Positions 21,126 to 33,033 of a stretch of DNA of 64,000 nt are shown in pieces. The DNA is from Agapanthus africanus (lineage: Eukaryota > Streptophyta > Magnoliopsida > Asparagales > Amaryllidaceae): assembly GCA_030015575.1 (NCBI GenBank), contig CM057338.1, positions 131,589,546 through 131,653,545 of the forward strand. The letters run 5' to 3'. The translations under genes were made by a program, and so were the position numbers. Position 1 is the first letter of the stretch, and each line of letters opens with the position of its first letter. The notes beneath the pieces were generated by a model. It worked only from the letters and a program-made list of their open reading frames with translations. It ran no database searches and had not been told where the DNA came from.

Positions 21126-21908
21126 TGTTGTGCGTGGTGAAACTATTTCCAAACTCTGACAAAAGAAGGCATTGGAAAGGAAAGTTTGACTCAGGAAAAG
21201 CAGAGAAAGAAGGTGAAAAGAAACCTTCATTAATAAGGAAGCACCTCACGTGCTCTCCACGAGGGCTCCACCGCCAGAGCCAATCTTATAGGCTTAAATC
21301 CTATGGTGGGGCCTCACGTGCTCCTTACGCGGGCGCCAATGTGCAAAGCATAGAAGAGTTCATTACATAAGAGTTAAAATCTTGGATGGCACCGCACGTG
21401 CTCCTCATGCGGGCGCTAATGTGCAAAGCACAGAAGAGTTTATTACATAAGAGTTAAACTTTTAGATGGCACCACACGTGATCCTCACGCGAACGCCAAT
21501 GTGCAAAGCACAGGAATACCCATAATAAGAATTAAATTCTTAAGTGGCGCTCACGTGCACAACATGTATGTGCCAGCGTCCAGGTAGAATTAAATTCTAC
21601 AATACTCTCTGTTAAACAAAGCCGTTGGATCAAAGATTCAACGGAGATGATAAATCATCAAATACAGAATTAAATTCTGTTGGGAGAAACCATTTCCCAA
21701 ATCTTTCTAAAATAAGAAAGATACTCTTGGTTGGATCAAAGACCCAATATAAAATAAAATTATATTCCCTCAATCTTTCTAAATAAGAAAGATTGCTTTC
21801 TGTAAAACAGAGAATTCTTGGATTAAAAATCCAATGGTGATTAAAAAATCACTGTTTTACAGAATAAATTCTGTATAGGGAAAATATTTCCCCAATCTCA
21901 TTAAAAGA
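21126..21908 (+). mobile_element. 3' LTR of Tat element A2, left piece
   Basis: The likely start is TGTTGTGCG at 21,126, by comparison with TGTTCCCTC in A1 and A3; the first CACGTG cluster follows at 21,246, a similar distance in. It contains consecutive palindromes CTGTAAAACAG (21,800-21,810), TTGGATTAAAAATCCAA (21,818-21,834), CTGTTTTACAG (21,852-21,862) and GGGAAAATATTTCCC (21,878-21,892). It is interrupted at 21,908 by solo LTR B and resumes at 33,034. Confidence 0.7.
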
Positions 21909-22134
21909 TGTAACGACTCTGTTTTTAATGTACAGAAATTTGTTTAAAGTTAAAGTACTAAATGGAGTATTTGCAACCCTGAATATGCTATAAGTATTTA
22001 ATTTGTTTTAGAACAGCAAGAAACAACTTGTAGCCCATTGGTAAAGCCTTGCACTGCTGTGACGTAGCCCCTGTGTTCAAATCCCCTCAGCCACATATTA
22101 TTTTTAATAATTTTTCTTTTAAACCTTTTGGAAG
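21909..22134 (+). mobile_element. Solo LTR B, left piece
   Basis: Begins TGTAACGACTC, next to the A2 sequence AAAGA, which nearly matches AAAGC after the right end (33,034-33,038). With the right piece (30,420-33,033) and without element C it totals 2,840 bp, close to solo LTR F (2,852 bp), which has the same kind of ends (TGTAAC...CGTGACA). Confidence 0.75.
22030..22095 (+). other. tRNA-like (Pol III promoter-like) segment inside B
   Basis: TAGCCCATTGGTAAAGC resembles a tRNA A box and D arm. GTTCAAATCC (22,075-22,084) is a perfect B box, about 30 bp further on, and the segment ends in CCACA. The arms do not pair as a proper cloverleaf, so this is not a functional tRNA. It may be a SINE head or a tRNA-derived part of the LTR. 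Confidence 0.5.
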
Positions 22135-22572
22135 TGTTCAGTTAATAAAACTGCACATTTATTATGATATTTTTCCTACTATTTCTATATTAGAAAATGT
22201 GTTTATTATAATATATGATACATATGAGGGCTTATCTGTAAAAAGACTATTTTCATGTATTTATGTATTATAATTAACATTTAGTAGGAAAATAAGCATA
22301 TATACCATTGACCAAATCTTAATGTTTAAATTAATATCTCAATAAAACAAACTCTACTAATATTATTTGTTGAGTTGTTGTGCAGAATTTTCAGGGCTAA
22401 AATCAAGGGAATCAAAGTTGTTGAGAGCAAACCTGTCTAATTAAGAAAGCAAACTAAGAAATCAATTCTGGCAGAAACAAAGAAAAGATTTCCAATTTCC
22501 AGAGGTTCCAGAAATCGACATGTGTCATGATGATAGAAGCCTAGAAGACAGAATCAAAAGATTCTTCCACAA

Positions 22573-22621
22573 GGCCGCGGATCCGCGGCCAAACCCCCCT
22601 ATTGGCCGCAGATCCGCCGCG
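22573..22621 (+). repeat. Twin GC-rich palindrome (site 2, C 5' LTR)
   Basis: Arm 22,573-22,590 is GGCCGCGGATCCGCGGCC, a perfect 18-bp palindrome. The second arm, 22,604-22,621, is GGCCGCAGATCCGCCGCG. The spacer is AAACCCCCCTATT. It lies about 90 bp before the TATA box. The other LTR has the same at 29,377-29,425. Confidence 0.9.
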
Positions 22622-22707
22622 TGCCAGAGGTGTTAGGAGCTGGGATTTTTCTGGTAGAATCTTAACTGATGGTTTCCAATTTAGGAGACTAAGGTTCTGG
22701 GTTTTGG

Positions 22708-22720
22708 AGTATAAATAAGG
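22708..22720 (+). promoter_or_regulatory. TATA box of C 5' LTR
   Basis: AGTATAAATAAGG, conserved at 29,513-29,525 in the 3' LTR. Confidence 0.65.
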
Positions 22721-23602
22721 ACCGAGAGCCTCTCGGAAAAGGCATCAAGTCGACGCGATCACGAAGTCCACGACGGCTCACGTATCCAGGCTAATCATCA
22801 ACGGTTCATCTACCTCCTTAGAAGAGATCGAGAAGCAAACTAGTATTTGTAATCATTTTCTAAGGGAACAAAGTGTAAATGAGTTTTGTTGATTAATAAA
22901 AGTAGTTCTTTTTCTTATTCTATTTCTTTGTAGTTTCATTATGAATTATCTCTCTATCTCTTCTTCTCACAACATGCGCGAGTAATTCTCCGGTTGTTAG
23001 GGTTCGTAGGATTAGGGTAGGTTAATGGATGATGAAAATACCTAAACTCTTTTTACATTCTATAAAGTTTATAAACTTCATCAAAAGAATCATTGACATC
23101 CTAATCAGGCGCGCTACCAATTCATTGTTAGTCTCGACCGCGATTAGAGATTAGATTAATGATTGTTTTGGTAAAAGCTAGATATGAACGGAGTTCCGTG
23201 TCGAGATAAGGGTTAAGAGTAGGATTCTTTTTCCCTCCAGAAACCCTAATCTACATGCATCACTGTCGTTCTAGTTTTAAATCTATTAAAGGATAGAAAG
23301 AGTAATCTTTAATTAATCATCCATAACTACTAAATCCTAATGAACCCTATAAGCCCTCTTCTTATATAAACTTACCTCCGTAGTTAATCTAGATCTATAT
23401 TTTGCATCAGTGTTTAACGTAGATCTAGATCCTACAACCATTCTTTATTCATCCTCATTTCTTTCTCAACACATCTAAAGTAAGAATAAAAGATTCAACG
23501 TTTCCCAGAGGACGACCCGTACTCATCTCGGTCTAGCTACATGCGACACTGTTATTGATTGCCGTTATTCTACTACATACACTTAAAAACACATCAATCA
23601 AA

Positions 23603-23620
23603 TAGCGCCGTTGCTGGGGA
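23603..23620 (+). other. Primer-binding site of C
   Basis: TAGCGCCGTTGCTGGGGA lies 2 bp after the LTR. It differs at two positions, both transitions, from the TGGCGCCGTTGCCGGGGA type PBS common in Athila and Ogre-like elements. Confidence 0.8.
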
Positions 23621-24568
23621 TACGTGCGTAATTTTTTATTCTTACTATTTGTGTTGAATTCTTATTTGATTCATATCATAAACAAAACAAAACTGCAAAT
23701 TATATATTTAACGATTGTCGTATGAATTTTGCGAGGGGGTCTGGAGTCACAGAATTGAGGAAACAGAAAGACAGAGACATTCATCAAGATCCAGAGAAGT
23801 ACAGGAGGCCACGTAGAAAAATTCATTACCTGATCTCTGTACTCCGCGGCGGAAGCGCGGTGAAAGGAGCCTTTTGGCGGCGGAAGCGCGGCGAAAGAGG
23901 AGAATTAGGGTTCCAAACTTCTCTGGTATATTTCATATATCTTTCTCTCTCCTCTGAATCCAATAAAATATCTATTCTGCAGGATTCTTTGCAAAATATC
24001 GCCGCTCAAAAATCTTTTTGCAAAGTTTTGTGATTGGTTTTGTTTTGCATATTTTAATATGGACTTTAAGGGGCAAAGACCAAATCCAGATTAGGTGGGG
24101 ATTTCATCACCCTTCTTAAGCCCTACAAATCACAAACCGAGCATCTGCATCAACCCTACATTAATTTTAAAAAAAATATCTAGACAAGACTCTAAGGACT
24201 GTCGCGCTCAATAAGGACAGAGGAAGGTCGTGGGTATTCTATCGCTTATCCGCATTACTTTTGTGGTGTCTAGGCAAGTGTGTCTAAGGCAAGTGGTTAC
24301 TTAATTAGGCCCACTACTTACGTAGTGGATACCCCCCACTTACCTGGCACTTACCTGGCCACAAGAGTAGTAAAGAGGTGGTAGAGGATTGATCCTACGG
24401 CTTGTCCTTTGGAAGTCTAGGAGCGGTCTAGAGACTGGACCTAGGTAACCTTAGTTCTAGGGTTGTTTGTACATTTTTGTGCGATTTGTCTAAGTCCGAC
24501 ACACTTTTCAAAACAGACCAATTTTAAATCACACATACGCTGCCACTTACACTAAACCTGCTTAGTGT
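23621..24568 (+). mobile_element. Untranslated leader of C
   Basis: No conserved coding sequence. It holds a direct repeat GGCGGAAGCGCGG at 23,845-23,866 and 23,876-23,897, a GC-rich pair about 240 bp after the PBS, the same relative place as the GC palindromes in the copia leaders of D and E. The open frame at 23,722-24,033 spans this repeat and has no family match that I recognise. Confidence 0.6.
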
Positions 24569-26061
24569 ATGCTTGGCTGGACACGGGATTCTAGTGCCCG
24601 TCTTGTCCGCGTTCCTGCTATCGATGCCGCAGTCGGTACTTCTTCATATTCTTTTCCCCCACCACCCACCACATCGACCGAGATGGACGGTACTCCATCA
24701 GATTATAACACCACGCTGCCACCGCCCGTAGTTGTGCAGAATCCACCTCGCATCTCTCTCCAAGAGAGATGCTATACTATCTGTGGTCCACTTCCCACTT
24801 GTCTATCTATTCCACCAACTAACGGGGATAATTTTGAAATTAAACCCCACTACATCAATCTGTTGCCCAAATTTCGCGGGCTTGAGTCTGAAGACGCGTA
24901 CGTTTTCATCACTAAATTCGAAAACGTATGCGCAATGATGGGTACTTCACAACTGACTGTGGATGCTATGCGCTTGCGTCTTCTCCCATTCACTCTGTGC
25001 GACTTGGCAGAAAAATGGTTTTATAATACTGTCGCACACTCTATCACTAATTGGGATGAATTCGTAATAGCATTTCTTAAGAAGTTTTACCCAAACCATA
25101 AGACTGCCCATATTAGGAGCGAGATAAACCAGTTCACCCAGCTTCCCAATGAACCATTTTGGAAGTGCTTTGAACGTTTCAAGGATCTGCTTGTCTAATG
25201 TCCTCATCATGGAATACAAAGATGGGATTTGTGCCAAATTATATATGAGGGCATTAATCCAGCAACAAAGCAGATGCTTGAAACAATGTGTCAATGCAAT
25301 TTCATGTCCAAAGACGATGGCGAAGCTTGGAAATATCTGGAGGATCTCGCTGAAAACACTTTGCAGTGGGAAAGCGTAAGACCGCCTTCAACTAGGGGAG
25401 GTATTCACCAGCTCGATGTTTCCATCGCAGTGAAAGCCGAAATGGCAGCGATACAGAAGAAACTCGACGCTATTGAGAACAAATTCTCATCAGTCTCCCT
25501 AAATCAGGTCACGCTTCCCAAGACCGTCTGTGGTTGTTGTTCTGATTCTTCACACTTAACGGAAGAATGTCCTATGAATGCATCGTTTCAAACTAATGCT
25601 GCTTTTCAGCAGCGACCTAGAAACGATCCTTATTCTTCCACGTACAATCAAGGATGGAGGAATCATCCTAACTTTGCTTGGAACCAAAACCAACCCAAAA
25701 TCAAAATCAGTTTCAAAGCAATTATCAAAGACCTCCTCCACAGCAACCACAACCACAGAATCAGCTCCCCTTTCAATCACAAAATTTTCAAAATCCGGCC
25801 AACATTTTTGTACCATAATTGGCCAGTACTGACAACTCTTCACTCGCACAAACTTTGGATATGTTTATGAAACATACCATTCAAATGTCGGCTGATATGA
25901 AGTCTTCTATTGATACCATAAAGAAAGATTCCGCCTCCCACGGCGAGAGTATTAAATCAATAGAAAACCAACTTGCACAGTTAAACGCCGCAATGAGTGC
26001 GAGAGAGAAAGGGAAACTCCCATCTCAACCCCTACTTAATTCTGCACTCACAAAGTTATAA
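24569..26061 (+). pseudogene. gag: gag of Athila-like element C
   Basis: Capsid protein gene. From the ATG at 24,569 the gag core follows: LLPKFRGLESEDAYVFITKF, DLAEKWFYNTVAHSITNWDE, FLKKFYPNHKTAHIRSEI, EPFWKCFERFKDLL. A TAA at 25,196 interrupts it and the same frame resumes (HHGIQRWDLCQIIYEGINP). A CCHC zinc knuckle, CGCCSDSSHLTEEC, lies at 25,529-25,570. A frameshift near 25,750 moves the signal to another frame, where KSIENQLAQLNAAMSAREKG (near 25,960-26,020) resembles the usual Athila-type gag C-terminus. One stop plus one frameshift make it inactive. Confidence 0.85.
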
Positions 26062-26114
26062 TGTGAGTGCCGTTACTACGTTGAGATCGGGAAAAGTGCT
26101 GAATAACCGAGTGG

Positions 26115-27532
26115 GTGAGTAATGTGATGATGTTAGTGACACCAATGATACCCCAGCTTCTTCTTCTTCCCCTAATTCATCTAGTCTCCTACCTTCTTCC
26201 GAGCCTATTCTCCGTTTTCCTCAAGGCTCGAACCCTTCGCCCATTTCCTCGAATCTACCTAAAACGATCCCCACTCCAATTCTGGGATCCACTCCATCCT
26301 CACAATCCTCTCCAATGTTGGACCAAACCCTTATTGATAAAGCACCTTATCCAAACAGGTTAAGGGGCAACAAACCAAGTCCACAAATGGAGAAGATTGT
26401 GGAAATTTTTAAGCAAGTTAATATAAGCATTCCTCTCCTAGATGCTATTCAACAAGTTCCGTCATATGCGAAAATCCTAAAGGACTTGTGCACTAGGAAG
26501 AGAAAAGTTCAAGTACCTAAAAAAGTTTTCCTTGCGAGTAATGTGAGCACTGCTTTTACACAAAAACTACCCAAGAAACGAAAGGACCCAGGAAGTCCTA
26601 CAATTTCTATTTCTATTGGGGGTAAAAATATCAATCGTGCTCTACTCGATTTAGGTGCTAGTGTTAACTTGCTTCCGTATTCTGTTTATGAGCAATTAGG
26701 GATCGGAGAGTTAAAACCGGCGCATTGCACTCTTCAGATGGCTGATCGATCTATCACCTAACCTAGGGGTGAGTTAGAGGATGTGTTAATCAAAGTCGAG
26801 GAATTTATATTCCTTGTGGACTTTATTGTTTTAGATACACAGCCTGTGGCAAACCCACGCAATCAAATCCCGGTGATACTCGGTCGACCATTCCTAGCAA
26901 CTTCCAGCACAGTAATCAATTGTAGAAACGGCTCTATGACCCTATCCTTTGGAAAGAAGTCAATTGAGCTTAACATTTACAAGTTGGGAAGTGAACCCTA
27001 TGCTCATGTGTGTTCTGTCGAATTAATGGATGTCGACAGCAGCGAATTTGATCAACCTCATGATACTGGCTCTTTTCATATGTTGTTGTTTGACCCAACC
27101 ATGTACTCTTCCACCGAGTTGTCCGGGTCAACATCTAACGCTGATGAGGAACTTTTTATAGAGTCTGACGATCATCCTGTTTTTCCTGATGACATTATTC
27201 TTCGGGGTATCCATGAAAGCTTTGAGGAAATTTTCGCTGATGAACTCGCATTTTTAAAAGATACGGGTGTTGAGATGAATCAACTCCAAGATAAAGAAAT
27301 TGAACCTCCACCCCTTCTTCTGGACAATCATGATAATGCGAGTAATCCATCATTACTATCACTGTGTCGTCTCTCCAAATTGAGACGCAATCCTTTTCCA
27401 TTACACCTCTTATCACCTCCCCACTTCTTCACGTCGAAAGGTGACATGTTCTTCCACCAACCTTGGTGCTTCATCAATAAAATTTTTGAATGGTTGGTGT
27501 TGACATTCGGTCTTTGCAAAGCTTGGCATTGA
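26115..27532 (+). pseudogene. Protease region of element C
   Basis: The pre-protease segment PYPNRLRGNK, then IFKQVNISIPLLDAIQQVPS, then YAKILKDLCTRKRK is typical of Athila and Tat elements. The protease active site LLDLGASVNLLPYSVYEQLG is at about 26,642-26,700. An in-frame TAA at 26,759 breaks the fold just before the second half (VDFIVLDTQPVANPRNQIPV, ILGRPFLATSSTVINCRNG). The frame then stays open to 27,532 through an acidic tail. No RT, RNase H or integrase follows, so C cannot copy itself even if repaired. Confidence 0.85.
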
Positions 27533-28924
27533 CCAATAACCTTGACCCCCTCGTGTGATTTTAAAAGATTAACATTGTTTAACACAAGTTTGGGGGGGTA
27601 TATTTTGGCTCTTGAAAGAAAATGATTTTTACAAAATTGTGAGCCAAAAAGAAGTTTGGGGGAGGATTTCACTTGCAGTATTTCTTGTCCCCTTTTTTCT
27701 CCCAAGTTTACAGGTTTTTGAGCTTAACGGATGACATCAGTGAGGACACTACTGTAAACATGTTTGGGGGAGGTTTGTGCTTATTTACGCATCAATTTGC
27801 ATCATACTTTGCATAAGCACAACATTTTCAAAAAATTTTAAAAATTTTCTTTTATAACAAAAGAGTAGAAAGTGAAAAATTACATCCAAAAGATAGGGAT
27901 AATTCAAGAAAACCAAGAAAATTAGAAGTTTTCTTAAACGAACTGGTAATAAGTAGTTATGAGCTGTTGTCCCAAGGGTTAGTAAGATGAAGAAAGTCAC
28001 TAATCTGAGTATAAAAATAAGTCTGAAAAATAGTTTCTATTCTGGAAGCCAAACATTTGAATGTTGATATCCTACTATACGCACTTACACACGTCTTGAA
28101 ACTCGAGATAGTAGAGGATACCTTGAAATGCTCTTGTCTAAAAGCCAAAGTATGAAGGAAATAATAAATGAAGAAAATATAAAAATGGTGAAAAGAGAAA
28201 TGAACACTGGTTTTGTTATAGCCAAGGCAGCAATAAAAAAATATAGCAAGGGTGCTTCATCACCTAGTGCCTTAGACCAACTGGTTTGGGAGTCACTGCT
28301 AAGCCTTAGGTAGTGCAAGACGAGGAAAATACTATCACCTAATCAGCAAGCCCATAAGTAATCGGTCGGTTAGTACCTCAAGAAGTATTAACGGTCGCAT
28401 AAAAATATGTGAGCAAATCCATAAATATTCATCAAATTAAAAAGTACTAAGGTAGATGGACAAGAGTATGATAGCTTGAATTGAATTCTCCGAGTGTAAA
28501 GATGTTCTATTCACACACGTAGGGGTATATGATCAATGTTTGGATGAAAGGTAGGAATGAAAAATAAAAACGATGTTTTATTGAGGGATGATGTGATTTC
28601 TAACATTTTTTCATGACTATTAAGATAGGGCTCATGACAACTGAAAAGCTAGTGTAGTTGGAAACTCTAAATTTTCAAAGTATTTCTTTTATGCTTCTTA
28701 TCTTTATATGTAAATTTCACCATCTCTCTTTTATTATAGGATTTTGTGGGTGTTATCCGCTGAAAACCCTCAGGAGACAACACTCCTACTAGGGACACCT
28801 AGAGGTTTAACGGCGTGTTGCACGTGCTCAGTGCAATCGTGTTGCCTACGAAAGTGTGCTTAGTTTTCTCCTTTCTTTTTCTCCTTCTCTTGAATAAACT
28901 AGTTTGCTCGGGACGATCAAAGAT
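27533..28924 (+). mobile_element. Non-coding 3' part of C (pol absent)
   Basis: Where RT and integrase should be there are 1.4 kb without pol motifs. Three polypurine-like words, AGTTTGGGGG or TGTTTGGGGG, occur at 27,586-27,600, 27,651-27,667 and 27,761-27,775, before the real one next to the LTR. Small open frames at 27,957-28,318 have no recognised content. Confidence 0.7.
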
Positions 28925-28939
28925 AAGTTTGGGGGTATT
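28925..28939 (+). other. Polypurine tract of C
   Basis: AAGTTTGGGGGTATT sits immediately before the 3' LTR start TGTTCAG. Confidence 0.8.
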
Positions 28940-30414
28940 TGTTCAGTTGATAAAACTGCACATTTATTATGATATTTTTCCTACTATTTCTATATTAGAA
29001 AAGGTGTTTATTATAATATATGATACATATGAGGGCTTATCTGTAAAAAGACTATTTTCATGTATTTATGTATTATAATTAACATTTAGTAGGAAAATAA
29101 GCATAAATACCATTGACCAAATCTTGATGTTGAAATTAATATCTCAATAAAACAAACTCTACTAATATTATTTGTTGAGTTGTTGTGCAGAATTTTCAGG
29201 GCTAAAATCAAGGGAATCAAAGTTGTTAAGAGCAAACCTGCCTAATTAAGAAAGCAAACTAAGAAATCAATTCTGGCAGAACAAAGAAAAGATTTCCAAT
29301 TTCTAGAGGTTCCAGAGATTGACACGTGTCATGATGGTAGAAGCCCAGAAGACAGAATCAAAAGATTCTTCCATAAGGCCGCGGGTCCGTGGCCAAACCC
29401 CCCTATTGGCCGCGGATCCGCCGCGTTCCAGAGGTGTTAGGAGCTGGGATTTTTCTGGTAGAATCTTAACTGATGGTTTCCAATTTAGGAGACTAAGGTT
29501 CTGGCTTTTGGAGTATAAATAAGGAACGAGAGCCTTTTGGAAAAGGCATCAAGTCGACGCGATCACGAAGTCCATGACGGCTCACGCATCCAGGCTGATC
29601 ATCAACGGTTCATCTACCTCCTTAGAAGAGATCGAGAAGCAAACTAGTATTTGTAATCATTTTCTAAGGGAACAAAGTGTAAATGAGTTTTGTTGATTGA
29701 TAAAGGTAGTTCTTTTTCTTATTCTATTTCTTTGTAGTTTCATTATGAATTCTCTCTCCATCTCTTCTTCTCCCAACATGCGCGAGTAATTCTCCGCTTG
29801 TTAGAATTCGTAGGATTAGGGTAGGTTAATGGATGATGAAAATACCTAAACTCTTTTTACGTCATATAAAGTTTATAAACTTTATCAAAAGAATCATTAA
29901 CATCCTAATCGGGTGCGCTACCAATTCATTGTTAGTCTCGACCATGATTAGAGATTAGATTAATGATTGTTTTGGTAAAGGCTAGATATGAATGGAGTTC
30001 CGTGTCGAGATAAGGGTTAAGAGTGGGATTCCTTTTCCCTCCAGAAACCCTAATCTACATGCATCACTGTCGTTCTAGTTTTAAATCTATTTAAGGATAG
30101 AAAGAGTAATCTTTAATTAATCATCCATAACTACTAAATCCTAATGAACCCTACAAGCCCCCTTCTTATATAAACTTACCTCCGTAGTTAATCTAGATCT
30201 ATATTTTGTATCAGTGTTTAACGTAGATCTAGATCGTACAACCATTCTACACCATTCTTTATTCCTCCTCCTTTCTTTCTCAACACATCTAAAGTAAGAA
30301 TAAAAGATTCAACGTTTCCCAAAGGACGACCCGTACTCATCTCGGTCTAGCTACACGCGACACCGTTATTGATTGCGGTTATTCTACTACATACACTTAA
30401 AAACACATCAATCG
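28940..30414 (+). mobile_element. 3' LTR of Athila-like element C
   Basis: A 1,475-bp LTR ending ..ACATCAATCG (terminal CA mutated to CG), followed by TSD GGAAG at 30,415-30,419. GC palindromes at 29,377-29,425; TATA box at 29,513-29,525. Confidence 0.95.
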
Positions 30415-30419
30415 GGAAG

Positions 30420-33033
30420 CCCAAAAGTTTACACGTGCAATACACATAAAAATGAAAAGTCAGATTAAATAAACATGTGCACTGAGATATATGAAACGGC
30501 CCTGAAAGGTGGTAAGAATCCAGAGTCCCACACCCCTAGAATGGCTGGTGAGATTGCGCATTGGGTCGGCGCCGCCGGTCCAAACTGTCGGGAATGCCTC
30601 CAATTCTTGAACCCTAGTCTCTTGGCCTCCCCCTAACCCCAGTACAGTTTGAATTTCTTGAAAATTAACAGAGAATTAAAATCACCCATTAATCCAATGT
30701 TTAATGCATTTTAATTCTCATTTTTAATTCCCTAAACCCAAATTTTATCCTATAAATACCACCCCACATCCTAGCCCTCTCCATTCTGAAATCTATCATC
30801 AAAACTCTCAAATTTTTCCAAGTAAATTAGTTGTACAAATGGAGTTAGCCCAAGATCATCTTCCGGCGACGACTCGGGACAAATCCGGCGACACTGCGAC
30901 TCCATAAAGCTTCCATCTTGTTTCCATACATCTCCTCTCTCTTTTCGTCCAGTGAGTCCCCTCTCCTCTCCTCTCTTTCTATTCCAAAAGGATCTCTTTT
31001 CAAAACTCGTCGGAAGTGGAGTTATTTCGACTTCCGATTTTAATTTTGTTAAAAACATAACTTCTCTTAATAACCAAACACCCATATTATTACATCTTGT
31101 TTATCAACCATAAACCAACATCGAGAACAGGTCTCAATTTAAAATACCATGTTATGCAACTTTTATTTCATTTTTACAATTAAATACCACAAACTTTCTA
31201 TTCGGCATCTTTCATCATATTTGCTCATATTACCTTTAGAAAACTCACGAGATAATGACCTACCTGATCACAACACTCATCATGACATAGCACGATGGCT
31301 TTTAGAATAATATTTTGTGGGATAAATACAATTTTACAATAAAATACCTTAAACTAATAAAATCATATTCTTTAAGATTGTTTTAATTAAATTCCTTATA
31401 ATTAAGCCTGTACAACCCATTTTGCGGAACCCGATTTAGATGGTGCGGGTTATCGCACATCTTCGGTAGTAGTAGAGCGAGATGCAGACCTCCTCACGGA
31501 GCATCTGATCTCGATGGAATTTTTAATACAATTTTTAAGAATAATGTGATTTTCTATTTAATAAATAAATTCTATTTTTAATAATTTTATATATATATAT
31601 ATATATTATCAAAATATCTATTTTAAATATATATAATAAATTCCTTTTTTTCTAAACAAAGGAATCACAAATTTCATGAATATACCATAACAAATCCATA
31701 TAATTCCAATTTAGACTAAAATACCATATACTATTCAATCTAGATTTATAATCATTAGAATACTTCACTTTTAAAAATTACATCCATGAAAACATTAAAT
31801 ACGACTAATAAATACTTGAGATTTATTTTGAAATTACATCAAAACTATTTTTCATAAAACCCCCTCAAGTTTATTAATTTACAATAAGGACCCTAGTAAA
31901 TATAGGTTTAAGCGGTACCAATTCCCTTGAGCCTCAGGGAGCCGGAGAAAGTGGGTGATTTCCTATTTAAGGTAGAAAACTGAAACGGGGTTATTAATGG
32001 TAATTGGCTTGAAAAAATTCACAAATCCTGTCGTCTATATGCAGCAGTTACCAATAACTCCAAAACCTAATTCATGGATCAAATTCTGTTTAAGTGTCTG
32101 ACTCAGACGGAGTTTCAGTCTAATCTGAAAACAATCCACACATGAATACAATCCAAATATAACCCCAATACAATATGAATCCATATATACTGGAACTTGA
32201 ACATGAATACCAGAATACCCTTTATATCAACATAACTTGAATTGACCGAATCATAGATATATATTGACTTGATTACATGACTATCCGTTTACATCCTTAT
32301 CCATTTACATGAGCAATTGATATCATAGTTTCGGCAAGTCTTACATCTATAAAATAACACAATAAACATTACGGGGTTTTAATAGGGTAGATTGGTACGG
32401 AATATGTTAAAAGTGGCACGATGATGGTCACTTTAATACACCTAACCTGAATATCCATTGCTGTTGTTCCGTGGCTTAACGGTTCCTTGTGCTCCATATA
32501 CCTTAGTCCACGGAATAGTTGGACTCCTCTCGTATACACCGGTATATTCTGTACCAAGCTATAAACAACTACGTTAGTATAACAAATATACATTATACAG
32601 TTATATTCTCTCTTATCTGTCTATTCTATTTCTATCCTTTGGGACTTACCGAGTGATTGTTCGCTGCCGACATTCTCTTTCTATTCTTTCTTTGGAATGT
32701 TGTCAGGAGGACCCGACTCTCTGGAGATCGAGCCCAGCACAGAAGATTTAGAGCAGTTCATCGAATACCCTGAGCTCTAGTCACTTGTATATACTTTTAC
32801 TTTTAGTTCATGCCATTATTTAGGCATTGCTTTCCACATTATATTTACTTTTCAGTTTTATTGTAAATAATGTTTAATAAATAAGAAGTTGATGTTCATT
32901 TACATCTCATGTCTTTCTTGTGTACATTTATATTATATTGCTTTATTACACTTATCATGTTTACTTCTGAGTAAATACGTCGCGGGCCTAGTCATGTCTC
33001 CTTATCCGTACACCTGAGAAGTGGGGCGTGACA
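30420..33033 (+). mobile_element. Solo LTR B, right piece
   Basis: This continues B after element C. CCTATAAATACC (30,749-30,758) is a TATA box about 557 bp into the reconstructed LTR. There is no internal region, PBS or coding sequence. It ends CTGAGAAGTGGGGCGTGACA at 33,033. The reverse complement of that ending opens solo LTR F (TGTCACGCCCCGCTTCTCAG, 55,928). The open frame at 30,771-31,085 minus is not coding by any motif. Confidence 0.75.

Larger units (their letters stand above)
22135..23600 (+). mobile_element. 5' LTR of Athila-like element C
   Basis: A 1,466-bp LTR, TGTTCAGTTAATAAAACTG...ACATCAATCA, preceded by TSD GGAAG (22,130-22,134). It contains a twin GC palindrome (22,573-22,621) and a TATA box AGTATAAATAAGG at 22,708-22,720. 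The partner LTR is 1,475 bp (28,940-30,414), with visible substitutions and a small insertion near 30,245, so the insertion is not very recent. Confidence 0.95.

Noticed and set aside
22030..22095. Functional tRNA gene
   Set aside because: A and B boxes fit but the acceptor and T-arm do not pair; called tRNA-like only.
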